A DNA stretch of 25,105 nt from contig CAAGEB010000015.1 in the NCBI GenBank assembly GCA_900768705.1, positions 1-25,105 on the forward strand, in the 5' to 3' direction. The DNA is from Oscillospiraceae bacterium. GTDB lineage: Bacteria > Bacillota > Clostridia > Oscillospirales > Ruminococcaceae. The position numbers were made by a program, and so were the translations under genes. Under the pieces are notes generated by a model, which saw only the letters and a list, made by a program, of their open reading frames with translations, was not told the DNA's origin and made no database searches. Shown piece by piece: positions 14,052-21,390 of the stretch. Position 1 is the stretch's first letter, and every line of letters starts with the position of its first letter.

Positions 14052-15146
14052 ATGTCGGAAGAAATCATAAATAACATATCGGAAAATACCGAAAACACAT
14101 CATCGCCCTCCATGAAAAAACAGTTCAGAAATCTTTGTCTGCGTCTGGGCTTTATGATAATTGCGATTTTTGTACTCAGAGGCATTTGTACGATAATTGT
14201 TTCGCTGATGGCGCCTTACCTGAACACCCTCGACGCTACGCTGAGCTATGTCATAAAGACGGCGTTTTCACTGGTGTTTGTGGATATCCTGCCTATTCTT
14301 GCCACAATTGTCATTCTTAAAGTCCCGGTGGGGAAAATGTGCGGCAAAATTTATACAAAGCCAAAATATTTCGGAAGCGCATTGGGAATGTTTCCGGCTT
14401 TCTATTCTCTGGCGATAATCACCAATCTGATTACAATGCTTATTTCAAAGCTGTTTGCCGATACAACTCTCAACGATTCCTTCAATACCATGAATAATTT
14501 GGTAGCTCCCAATATGGTGTGCGGGGTTATTCTTTTTGTGGAAATGGTTGTGTTGGCACCGCTTTTTGAGGAATTCTGGTTCAGAGGGCTGGTTATGGAA
14601 AGCCTCAGACCCTACGGCAACGGTGTTGCAATTTTCGTATCGGCTTTGCTTTTCGGGCTTGCCCATGCCAATTTTGCACAGTTTTTCTATGCCTTTGTGT
14701 TTGGAATTTTTCTCGGATATATTGCCGTACAGACCCGAAGCATTGTAACAACCACTGTTATGCACGCAATGTTTAATCTTGTTTCCGCATCGCTGCTGCT
14801 CCTGCTGACGGAAAAATCCGTCGGTGATTATATGCTCTCTGCTCAAACGGGAGAAGAGATAGTATATACCCCTGCGGTGATTATCTATATATCAATTATG
14901 GTAATTATGATGGTAACAATGGTTGTGGGATTTTTTATGGCAATACACAAATTCACCAAAATCAGGCGTTACACTGTTCCTAAAGTACAAACGGAGCTTT
15001 CGGCAGCAAAAAGATGGGGTATTTTCTTATCCTCCGCAACGGTTATAATCGGTTTTCTGCTTGCTGCGGACACCTTTACGCTGCAGTTTATACCTAAGGT
15101 GATTTTTAGTCTGCTTTATCCCGTGTTTTGGACAATACCCGCTTAA
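14052..15146 (+). CDS. CPBP-family intramembrane metalloprotease
   Basis: The 364-residue polytopic membrane protein has the CPBP/Abi (type II CAAX protease-like) motifs: EEFWFR at residues 173-178, FGLAHANFAQF with H205, and HAMFN with H238 and N242. These residues form the metal-dependent active site inside the membrane in this family. About eight hydrophobic segments can be counted, including two after the catalytic core. Bacterial members process peptides or give immunity to bacteriocins; no bacteriocin-like peptide gene is visible next to it. AAGGAG overlaps the stop codon of the upstream gene and places ATG at 14052, so it is the last gene of the tsaD cluster. A small CCCG-CGGG hairpin spans its stop codon, without a T-run. 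Confidence 0.88.
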   Translation: MSEEIINNISENTENTSSPSMKKQFRNLCLRLGFMIIAIFVLRGICTIIVSLMAPYLNTLDATLSYVIKTAFSLVFVDILPILATIVILKVPVGKMCGKIYTKPKYFGSALGMFPAFYSLAIITNLITMLISKLFADTTLNDSFNTMNNLVAPNMVCGVILFVEMVVLAPLFEEFWFRGLVMESLRPYGNGVAIFVSALLFGLAHANFAQFFYAFVFGIFLGYIAVQTRSIVTTTVMHAMFNLVSASLLLLLTEKSVGDYMLSAQTGEEIVYTPAVIIYISIMVIMMVTMVVGFFMAIHKFTKIRRYTVPKVQTELSAAKRWGIFLSSATVIIGFLLAADTFTLQFIPKVIFSLLYPVFWTIPA

Positions 15147-15158
15147 CGGGCGTATTGC

Positions 15159-15187
15159 TTGACAATATACCGCAGATGTGATAGAAT
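15159..15187 (+). promoter_or_regulatory. Sigma-A promoter for the lipoprotein gene
   Basis: TTGACA (15159-15164), 17-bp spacer, extended -10 TGA-TAGAAT (15182-15187). Predicted start near 15194, 23 bases before the start codon. Confidence 0.8.
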
Positions 15188-15216
15188 GTATCTATATTTT
15201 ATAAGGAGGAGTTTCT

Positions 15217-15936
15217 TTGAAGCATAGATTAACTGCGTTTTTATTGTGTCTTATTGTAATTGCAGCGGTGCTGACAGGCTGCAGCGGATCATCGGAGGGA
15301 CCAAAATATGTGGAGGTAAGTTCTCTGTACGGCAGAGATACAATGAAATTGTGGATAAGCTCACCGAGAATTGTATTTGAAAGCAAGGAAAATCAGGGCT
15401 TTCAGTCCGAGCTTACCCTTGATGAAATGTACGATATGATAAAACAGCTTGTCTCCGAGCCGAACTACTGTGAAAAAGGCAGCAGAGGCATTTTTATCCG
15501 CAGTCCGTACAGTATGAACAATGAACTGAACGAGTGCTATTATATTATGATGTGCGGCGCAGACAGCAAGAATGAGTTGTACTATAATTACAGTTTTAAC
15601 AACTGTTCGCTGGATATTGTCTATCAATCCGACGGCAGCGATATGTGGGTGCTGTTCCCACTGCAATGCCTGATTGATGAGCAGTATGCGGATTTCAGCA
15701 CAAAGCTGGAAACGGACAAGGAATACGAGGTAAGCAGCGGGGCAGAGTATTTCTATGATTTCTATACTAAAAGCGGATGGCTGGATGTAAAAACAGAGAA
15801 TGAAAATTCTATTCTGATAAATTCCGTTAAGCCGGAGCTTGCTCAGGCAGTCAGCACGCTTCAGATTCCTGTTTCCCTGCGGCTTTCCTTCCGTGACGAG
15901 GGTGAAAAGCACTTTGTAACGATTAGCAAGGCATAA
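15217..15936 (+). CDS. Predicted lipoprotein, unknown function
   Basis: The 239-residue protein starts with a lipoprotein signal: positive MKHR, a hydrophobic core, then the lipobox LTGC with the lipidated cysteine at residue 22, followed by SGSS. It would be anchored to the outer face of the membrane. The mature part is a mixed alpha/beta domain of about 215 residues without motifs I recognise; a cysteine at about 87 (YCEKGSRG) and further cysteines are scattered. The start is TTG 15217, six bases after AAGGAGGA. It has its own promoter and is followed by the promoter of the TM2 gene, so it is probably monocistronic. Confidence 0.8.
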   Translation: MKHRLTAFLLCLIVIAAVLTGCSGSSEGPKYVEVSSLYGRDTMKLWISSPRIVFESKENQGFQSELTLDEMYDMIKQLVSEPNYCEKGSRGIFIRSPYSMNNELNECYYIMMCGADSKNELYYNYSFNNCSLDIVYQSDGSDMWVLFPLQCLIDEQYADFSTKLETDKEYEVSSGAEYFYDFYTKSGWLDVKTENENSILINSVKPELAQAVSTLQIPVSLRLSFRDEGEKHFVTISKA

Positions 15937-15960
15937 TTTCTCCGAATTGGTAAATTGCCG

Positions 15961-15989
15961 TTGACAAAATTCTCGGAATATGGTACAAT
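15961..15989 (+). promoter_or_regulatory. Sigma-A promoter for the zinc-ribbon/TM2 gene
   Basis: TTGACA (15961-15966), 17-bp spacer, extended -10 TGG-TACAAT (15984-15989). Predicted start near 15996. Confidence 0.8.
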
Positions 15990-16001
15990 GTGAAATACAT
16001 T

Positions 16002-16060
16002 TCAGCTTGTTAAAAAGTCTTTTCACAGGCTGGCGAGAAGGGACTTTTTCAGCAAGCTGA
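16002..16060 (+). promoter_or_regulatory. Strong 5'-leader stem-loop of the TM2 gene
   Basis: TCAGCTTG (16002-16009) pairs with CAAGCTGA (16053-16060). After a small internal loop, AAAAAGTCTTTTC (16012-16024) pairs with GAGAAGGGACTTTTT (16035-16049), allowing G-U pairs. The terminal loop is about 12 bases, rich in G. The structure begins about six bases after the predicted transcription start and ends 38 bases before the ATG. It may protect the 5' end, act as an attenuator, or be a separate small RNA; no known riboswitch class is evident. Confidence 0.55.
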
Positions 16061-16097
16061 TACAGTTATCGGTTTTTGAAAACATCGGAGGTTAATT

Positions 16098-16697
16098 ATG
16101 GAAAATCAGCGTCACAGCGTCAATCTCAGCAAACCCGTAAAAAGCCGCAGCTGGACAGATCCGGTAACGGGCGAAATTTACCCGGGCGGAAATCCCAATG
16201 AAATTCCTCCCGAGAGTACGCCTTCCGCCGATTTTTCCGCAGCAGAGCAAGCCTTTTCCCAAGTTCCGGAGTCTCCCGGTTATGCTTCTCCGGATATCCG
16301 TCGGAACACCCGGAATTCCTATCGTCAGATTCCTACGGACGATGGTATGAAATTCTGCAAATTCTGTGCGGCGAGAATTCCCATGGACGCAGTTATCTGC
16401 ACATGGTGCGGCAGGCAGGTGGAGCCGCTTAAAAGTGAACAGCAGGTTATCATCAACAATTCCTGCAATTCAAACACCTATAACCAAAATACAGCTTCTC
16501 AGCCCACAGGTCAGAAGAAGGACAAGTGGGTGGCATTTTTCCTTTGTCTTTTCCTCGGATATATTGGAATTCACCGCTTTTATGAGGGGAAAATCGGTTC
16601 CGGAATAATTTACTTTTTTACCGGCGGACTTTTCGGAATAGGCTGGATTATCGACCTTATCCGCATACTCTGCAAGCCGGATCCCTATTATGTCTGA
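16098..16697 (+). CDS. Zinc-ribbon and TM2 domain membrane protein
   Basis: The 199-residue protein has a Pro/Ser-rich N-terminal region (1-80), a zinc ribbon (C87, C90, C101, C104: KFCKFCAARIPMDAVICTWC) and a C-terminal TM2 domain (about 143-192). The TM2 domain shows the expected pattern: FFLCLFLGYIGIHRFYEGK, a second helix and the IGWIIDLIRI ending. TM2 proteins are small two-helix membrane proteins of unknown or diverse role. Cytoplasmic zinc ribbons fused to them are common in Firmicutes. ATG follows CGGAGG at 8 bases. It has its own promoter and a strong leader hairpin, so it is probably expressed separately from the lipoprotein upstream. It is the third zinc-ribbon membrane protein in the window. 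Confidence 0.9.
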   Translation: MENQRHSVNLSKPVKSRSWTDPVTGEIYPGGNPNEIPPESTPSADFSAAEQAFSQVPESPGYASPDIRRNTRNSYRQIPTDDGMKFCKFCAARIPMDAVICTWCGRQVEPLKSEQQVIINNSCNSNTYNQNTASQPTGQKKDKWVAFFLCLFLGYIGIHRFYEGKIGSGIIYFFTGGLFGIGWIIDLIRILCKPDPYYV

Positions 16698-16738
16698 TTT
16701 TCCGTTCTCATATAGTGTTCAAACGGGATAAACGGGGA

Positions 16739-16758
16739 GAGCATAATTCAAATGCTCC
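16739..16758 (+). terminator. Possible weak terminator after the TM2 gene
   Basis: GAGCAT (16739-16744) pairs with ATGCTC (16752-16757) around AATTCAA, followed by CGAAGTTTTCC. The position is plausible, but the stem is short and the T-run is poor. Confidence 0.35.
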
Positions 16759-16812
16759 GAAGTTTTCCGACCGATTGCTGCCTGATTATTTGTGCTTTAT
16801 TCACAATTGACC

Positions 16813-16841
16813 TTGACAAAGGGGAAAAAATTTGGTATAAT
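16813..16841 (+). promoter_or_regulatory. Sigma-A promoter for the transglutaminase-like gene
   Basis: Perfect TTGACA (16813-16818) and TATAAT (16836-16841), 17-bp spacer, extended -10 TGG. Predicted start near 16848. Confidence 0.85.
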
Positions 16842-16887
16842 CAAAGTATAGAATGGCAGGGTTTAAGAGCAAGGAGGGGGAATTATT

Positions 16888-18264
16888 GTGAAAAACAAAA
16901 TCTTATCCGCAATTATGGCGGCCGTTATCGGTTTCGGAAGTCTTGCTGCTCCGGAATATCTTGCAAATTCGGAGGGATATTTCTCCGCAGATGCGGCAGT
17001 AACAGTTTCTTCGCCTGTTGCCAGCAAAAAGACAGCTACATATACTTTGTCGGGAAGCAGTATGAAGGTCACGCTTTCCTGCTCCACAAATAATGCAAGC
17101 ATTTATTACAGCCTCAACGGGGCAAGCTATAAGAAGTACACCGGTGCTATCACCATTACAAAGAACTCAACCCTGAAAACCTACGCAAAAATCGGAACTG
17201 CCAAGAGTGCAGTTACCACTTACAGGTATATGCTTTTGCCGAAGGTAACCTTTTCACCGACTGCGGGAATCTATACCGCAGCCAAGACGGTAAAGCTTTC
17301 CACCCCGGTTGCCGGAGTTAAGTTCTACTATACGCTGAACGGCACTGCACCGACAAAATCCTCTTCCGTTTATACCTCCGCAGGTATTAAGATCACCAAG
17401 TCCTCCACTCTGCGGGTATTGGCGGTTAAAACCGGCTGGAATTCATACAATCTTACCAGAAAGTATGTTATCAATAAGTCGTCAAGCGGCACAGGAAGCA
17501 CCGGTAATTCCACAGCTTCGGAAAGCATTCTTGAAAACTATACTTCAAAGTGGGCTTACAGTACGCTGAACTCAACCCAGAAAAAGGGATATCAGCGGCT
17601 GTTTGAGGCGGTTTCCAAGAACAAAAGCTCGGTTGATGTTTCCGATTTAGGACTTTACCCGGAAGATATAAATGATATGTTCTGGGCATTCCATTATGAT
17701 AATCCTCAGTTTTTGACTCTGGGCAATAGTGTTGGATACTCAATCAGCTCAAGTAAGGGTACCGTTATTGAGCTTTATGGAATGTATGCCAGAGATTCCG
17801 GGGATATTAACCAATCCAAGTTTAACAGCGTTACGGCAAGTCTTATAGCTAAGGCAAAAACGCTGAAAACCGATTATGACAGGCTGAAATATTTCCACGA
17901 CTGGATTATAAACAACACCCGCTACACTAATCCCGGTCCCGAATACATTAGCAAGGCTGACGGACCGATTTTGTACGGTAAGGCACTGTGCGAGGGATAT
18001 TCTAGAGCGTTTGAGTATCTGTGCCAGTCTGTCGGCATTCCCTGCGTGTGTGTCAAGAGCAGCAATCACATGTGGAATATGGTTAAGCTGAACGGCGTAT
18101 GGTATAATGTGGATGTTACCTTTGATGATCCGGTTATGTCGGACGGAAGCGATGCGCTGAGATATACCTATTTCCTCAAGAGTACCGCTACCATTCAGCG
18201 TGCGGACAGTGATCACAGCTTTAAAAATCCGTTTAAGGTTCCTTCCGCCACCAAGGATTATTGA
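16888..18264 (+). CDS. Secreted transglutaminase-like protein with chitobiase C-terminal-type repeats
   Basis: The 458-residue protein has a signal peptide (MKNKILSAIMAAVIGFGSLA) with likely cleavage near residue 37 (SADAA). Two repeats of the chitobiase/beta-hexosaminidase C-terminal type follow (about 45-115 and 120-196; units IYYSLNGASYKKYTG and KFYYTLNGTAPTKSSSVYT). After an SSSGTGSTGNS linker comes a helical segment and a transglutaminase-like core: C368 (GKALCEGYSRAF), H394 (SSNHMWNMV) and D409 (WYNVDVTFDDP) form the Cys-His-Asp triad. In bacteria such proteins are extracellular and act as peptidases or cross-linkers of cell-wall or other proteins; which applies here is not visible. GTG 16888 follows AAGGAGGGGG. 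A 41-codon membrane peptide gene follows 15 bases after its stop. Confidence 0.88.
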   Translation: MKNKILSAIMAAVIGFGSLAAPEYLANSEGYFSADAAVTVSSPVASKKTATYTLSGSSMKVTLSCSTNNASIYYSLNGASYKKYTGAITITKNSTLKTYAKIGTAKSAVTTYRYMLLPKVTFSPTAGIYTAAKTVKLSTPVAGVKFYYTLNGTAPTKSSSVYTSAGIKITKSSTLRVLAVKTGWNSYNLTRKYVINKSSSGTGSTGNSTASESILENYTSKWAYSTLNSTQKKGYQRLFEAVSKNKSSVDVSDLGLYPEDINDMFWAFHYDNPQFLTLGNSVGYSISSSKGTVIELYGMYARDSGDINQSKFNSVTASLIAKAKTLKTDYDRLKYFHDWIINNTRYTNPGPEYISKADGPILYGKALCEGYSRAFEYLCQSVGIPCVCVKSSNHMWNMVKLNGVWYNVDVTFDDPVMSDGSDALRYTYFLKSTATIQRADSDHSFKNPFKVPSATKDY

Positions 18265-18279
18265 TTTTTCGGAGAAAAT

Positions 18280-18405
18280 ATGGCAAAGCGTTTTGACAAA
18301 AACAAAAAGGACAACCGCTTGGAAAAGGCAATTGTCCGAAACTGGATAATTTGCGGTATTTCGCTGGTGCTGATCATTATTCTTGTGATAGCCTCCCGCA
18401 GCTGA
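18280..18405 (+). CDS. 41-residue single-pass membrane peptide
   Basis: A short gene starts with ATG at 18280 behind GGAG (18271-18274) and ends with TGA at 18403-18405. The product begins with a strongly basic stretch (MAKRFDKNKKDNRLEK) and continues with one membrane helix (NWIICGISLVLIIILVIASR). The charge pattern predicts an N-in, C-out topology. It lies 15 bases after the transglutaminase-like gene and just before a strong terminator, so it is the last gene of that transcript. Function is unknown; it could be a small membrane regulator, or a secretion-related helix of the SecE type, but no SecE motif is clear. Support comes from position, ribosome binding site and composition only. Confidence 0.65.
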   Translation: MAKRFDKNKKDNRLEKAIVRNWIICGISLVLIIILVIASRS

Positions 18406-18420
18406 CAAAAGCATAAAATT

Positions 18421-18460
18421 AACCTCCCGATTTTTCAAAAAAACGGGAGGTTTTGTTTTT
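18421..18460. terminator. Bidirectional intrinsic terminator
   Basis: AACCTCCCG (18421-18429) pairs with CGGGAGGTT (18444-18452), followed by TTGTTTTT on the + strand and by AATTTTA on the - strand. It separates the + strand transglutaminase transcript from the convergent thioesterase operon. Confidence 0.85.
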
Positions 18461-18890
18461 ATTCTTCGGCGTCTGCAGCGGCGTTCTTTTCCATAAGCTC
18501 AAAAAATTCCGGCATTGCTTTCTTGAAATTCAGCGGTTTAAAGGTTTTTGAATCCACAAAGCCGTGAGAGCTGGTACCTTCTGCGAGAATTTCGCTTTCG
18601 CCCTTTCTGGTAACAGTGTAGGAAAATTCAATCCGTGCGGGGGTAAGTCTGGATACTTTAGCTGTTATCAGCAGGCAGTCGTCGTATTTTGCGGGGCGGC
18701 GGTAGCGGCAGGTTATTCCGGTTACGGGAAGCATTATCCCAGCCTTTTCCATCTCCGAATAGCTCATTCCCACAGCCTTTATATAGTCCGTCCGTGCAAT
18801 TTCAAACCACACCGGATAAACAGCATGATGAACCACGCCCATACAATCGGTTTCCGCATAACGAACGGTGATTTCGGTAATATTTGACAT
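18459..18890 (-). CDS. Acyl-CoA thioesterase, YbgC/FadM-type hotdog fold
   Basis: The 143-residue cytoplasmic protein has the 4-hydroxybenzoyl-CoA thioesterase signature: VRYAETDCMGVVHHAVYPVW at residues 9-28, with the catalytic aspartate D15 in the D-x-x-G-x-V-x-x-x-x-Y pattern, followed by FEIAR. The rest follows the single hotdog domain length. It would hydrolyse acyl-CoA thioesters; chain length is not predictable. ATG follows AAGAGGA. It is the last gene of a three-gene - strand unit, 15 bases after the SDR gene, and ends at a bidirectional terminator. Confidence 0.9.
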   Translation of the reverse strand: MSNITEITVRYAETDCMGVVHHAVYPVWFEIARTDYIKAVGMSYSEMEKAGIMLPVTGITCRYRRPAKYDDCLLITAKVSRLTPARIEFSYTVTRKGESEILAEGTSSHGFVDSKTFKPLNFKKAMPEFFELMEKNAAADAEE

Positions 18891-18905
18891 CGGTTTATCC
18901 TCTTT

Positions 18906-19673
18906 TCAAAGGTTTTTTCTTGCGGACTGGAACATTCTTGTAAAGAATGCCATTACGCTGTCGGGTATAAGCTTTCCGAGATGAATCATACCTTTTGAAA
19001 ATGCATTCTCGCAGATAAGCAGCTTTCCGGCAAACATTTCACGGACTGCGTGTTCAGCCAGCTTTTCGCTGGAAAAGGGCAGAGTGAGGAATTTAACATT
19101 GGCAGTCTGGCTGAATTCGGTTGCCACAGGTCCCGGGCAGAGCATTGAAACATGAACTCCGCTCTGTTCCGACCGAAGCTCTTCAGCAACAGCCTGCGTC
19201 ATTCTGATTATATAGGACTTGCTTGCATAATAGGAGGAGAACATAGGTCCGGGAATAAAGCCCGCCGCACTTGCGGTATTCATAATATATCCGCAGCCGC
19301 GCTTTTTGAAATCCCGCAGAAACAGCTTGAACAGAATATGGAACGCCCGTATATTCACATTCAGCATATCCAGCTCCCGCTGCAAACTGCTTTCGGTAAA
19401 TTCTCCGAAAACCCCGAATCCTGCATTGTTTATCAGAATATCAATATTGTATTTTTTTACGGTTTCATAAAGCTTGAACACCTGTTTTTTGTCGGAAAGA
19501 TCGGCGGTAACAGTCATCACCTTTACGCCGTAATTCTCGGTCAGCTCCGCTTTAAGCTCTTTCAGCCTGTCACGGCGGCGGGCAGTGATAATCACATTAA
19601 TTCCGTGTTTTGCAAGACTTCTTGCAATATCTCTTCCGATTCCCGAGCTTGCACCCGTTACCAACGCTATCAT
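18906..19673 (-). CDS. Short-chain dehydrogenase/reductase
   Basis: The 255-residue protein is a classical SDR: cofactor loop TGASSGIG at residues 6-13, ARRRDR after beta-2 (arginines favouring NADP(H)), NNAGFG at about 82-87, catalytic serine near 135 (NTASAAG) and YYASK with Y148 and K152. The C-terminal segment with a hydrophobic stretch (KGMIHLGKLIPDSVMAFFTRMF) resembles SDRs of the DltE/YqjQ-like type that act on lipids or ketones; the substrate is unknown. ATG follows AAGGAGG with 8-base spacing. It sits 27 bases after the esterase gene and 15 before the thioesterase gene, so the three are probably co-transcribed. Confidence 0.9.
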   Translation of the reverse strand: MIALVTGASSGIGRDIARSLAKHGINVIITARRRDRLKELKAELTENYGVKVMTVTADLSDKKQVFKLYETVKKYNIDILINNAGFGVFGEFTESSLQRELDMLNVNIRAFHILFKLFLRDFKKRGCGYIMNTASAAGFIPGPMFSSYYASKSYIIRMTQAVAEELRSEQSGVHVSMLCPGPVATEFSQTANVKFLTLPFSSEKLAEHAVREMFAGKLLICENAFSKGMIHLGKLIPDSVMAFFTRMFQSARKNL

Positions 19674-19700
19674 ATTATTAAAGCCTCCTTGTATTAATTC

Positions 19701-21203
19701 TTATTTAATAACTCTGAATGGCGCCAGAGGAAGCTCAAAGCCATTAAAGATATGGACTTCCGCATAGTTTTTCCAGAGGTATCTGACTTCGGTGGGATTT
19801 GGAATTCTGTCGCAGGAAAGGAAAATATTTTCTCCGCATATATCCGCACAGGCAGGACAGAATATCCTGTCCTCTCCGCAGATTTCAAAGCCTTCCGGTT
19901 CGCCTTTGATAACAAATCCGCCGGGAGCATTATCAAAGCGAAGCTCAACGGTGTTTCCCCGCCAGATTGCAGCCTTGACCGTAGGAGAGCTTGCGCCGTC
20001 ACAACCGCCGTAAACCAGATTCATAGCCTGAGCGGCAAAACGGTGTCCCACGGGCTTTTTATCGGCAGGGTGTATATTATCCCGATCTCCGCAGTCAGCC
20101 AGAACGGCAATTCCTGTGTTTTTTATTGTGTTGAATACCCGCATCTGCGCCTCACGAATAAGACTCCAGCTGTCACCGTCGGGATTTTCTCCCGCCCACA
20201 TAGGCAGCTGACCTATTATAAAGGGCAGAGAATCGTCACGCCAGTCCTCCCGCCAGTTCAGGATAAGATTTGACAACAGCGTATAATAAATATCGGGATG
20301 AATTTCGTCTGTTTCTCCCTGATAAAACAGCACGCCGGCAATGGTATAGGGCGCAATCTGCATAATCATACTTTCGTGGAGCAGACCGGGAGTATTGGGA
20401 TTTGCCGGTGAAACAGGCACTGGGGAGGGATATTTTCCGCAGACCTCTTCGCAGCCTTTTTCCGTGGGATTTTCCGTTTTGGCAAAGTAATGGGAGCGTC
20501 TGATGTTGTATTCCTCCGCCTTTGCCTGAAAATCACGGTACTGCGCAATTGTCTCTTCGGCGGAATGCTCCTTCATGTATTTGTCGTAATCCTCAAAATA
20601 CACTGCCGTTTCTCCGACTGCGTATTTTCTGTCAATCCAGGCGGAAGCGGAGGTGCTTCCCCAGTTACAGCCAATTATCCCTACCACCACATTCAGCTGC
20701 TTTGAAATTTCACAGGCAAAATAAAAAGCTGCCGCACTCCAGTGGGAAACGCTTTCCTTATCCGTGAAATCTGTCCAGCGGGCATTTTCCATACTTTCAT
20801 TGTAATCTTCGTCTATGGGAACGCATTTCGGAGTGTAGAAGTATCTTATATCCTCAAAATCATCGTTTTCTATGGAATCCTTTCCGCCTACCGCATTGCA
20901 CAGCTCAAATTCCATATTGGACTGGCCGCCTGCAAGCCATACTTCGCCGATTGCCACATTATCAAAGGTTATGGTTTCATCGTTGGTTTCGTCGGATAAG
21001 GTAAGTGTTACATATCTTGCGGAACCCATGGGCGGAAAAACCAGTTTCCATTTTCCGTCGGAAACGGTGCAGGAAGCTTTAAATCCGCACAGCTCACCTG
21101 AAATCACCGAACCGTTTTTGCCGGTGCCGAAAATACTAATGTTTTTGTTGCGCTGAAGTACCATATAGTCCGAAAAAACAGATGCTGCTTTAAATGTACT
21201 CAT
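19701..21203 (-). CDS. Sialate O-acetylesterase-type SGNH carbohydrate esterase
   Basis: The 500-residue protein matches the sialate O-acetylesterase family: nucleophile serine in GGQSNMEF (S95), an oxyanion-type GCNWGSTSASAWID block at about 178-191, YQGETD at about 294-299, PFIIGQLPMW, and the catalytic DNIHP motif (D375, H378). The enzyme would remove O-acetyl groups from acetylated sugars such as sialic acids or hemicellulose units. No signal peptide is present, so it probably acts in the cytoplasm on imported sugars. ATG follows GAAAGG. It heads the - strand operon and has a promoter divergent from the ABC exporter. No sialic acid catabolic gene (nan) is next to it, so the sugar is uncertain. 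Confidence 0.87.
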   Translation of the reverse strand: MSTFKAASVFSDYMVLQRNKNISIFGTGKNGSVISGELCGFKASCTVSDGKWKLVFPPMGSARYVTLTLSDETNDETITFDNVAIGEVWLAGGQSNMEFELCNAVGGKDSIENDDFEDIRYFYTPKCVPIDEDYNESMENARWTDFTDKESVSHWSAAAFYFACEISKQLNVVVGIIGCNWGSTSASAWIDRKYAVGETAVYFEDYDKYMKEHSAEETIAQYRDFQAKAEEYNIRRSHYFAKTENPTEKGCEEVCGKYPSPVPVSPANPNTPGLLHESMIMQIAPYTIAGVLFYQGETDEIHPDIYYTLLSNLILNWREDWRDDSLPFIIGQLPMWAGENPDGDSWSLIREAQMRVFNTIKNTGIAVLADCGDRDNIHPADKKPVGHRFAAQAMNLVYGGCDGASSPTVKAAIWRGNTVELRFDNAPGGFVIKGEPEGFEICGEDRIFCPACADICGENIFLSCDRIPNPTEVRYLWKNYAEVHIFNGFELPLAPFRVIK

Positions 21204-21284
21204 AGTTTTAACCTTTCAGAGAAATTAATTAATTCCAAACGCAAACATTTAGAAGATGAAACGCTTTATTATCTTTTAATATAA

Positions 21285-21313
21285 ATTATACCCCTTTTTA
21301 TTCAAAAAGTCAA
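21285..21313 (-). promoter_or_regulatory. Promoter of the esterase-SDR-thioesterase operon
   Basis: On the - strand TTGACT (21313-21308), 17-bp spacer, perfect TATAAT (21290-21285). Predicted start near 21278, giving a leader of about 75 bases. A short inverted repeat, CTTTTT-ATTC-AAAAAG (21294-21309), covers the spacer. Confidence 0.7.
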
Positions 21314-21321
21314 GAAATATC

Positions 21322-21350
21322 TTTACAAATCGCATATTATGAGTTATAAT
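21322..21350 (+). promoter_or_regulatory. Promoter of the ABC exporter operon
   Basis: TTTACA (21322-21327), 17-bp spacer, perfect TATAAT (21345-21350). Predicted start near 21357. Only 8 bp separate its -35 box from that of the divergent esterase promoter. Confidence 0.7.
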
Positions 21351-21390
21351 GTATTGGATTGGAGATAATAAAAAAAGGGGTGGATAGTAT

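Noticed and set aside
14052..15146. CPBP protease as part of a bacteriocin immunity or phage-defence island
   Set aside because: No bacteriocin-like peptide, modification enzyme or defence gene adjoins it; its neighbours are tsaD and a kinase-like gene.
15138..15150. CCCG-CTTAA-CGGG hairpin as terminator of the CPBP gene
   Set aside because: Only 4 bp, overlaps the stop codon, and no T-run follows.
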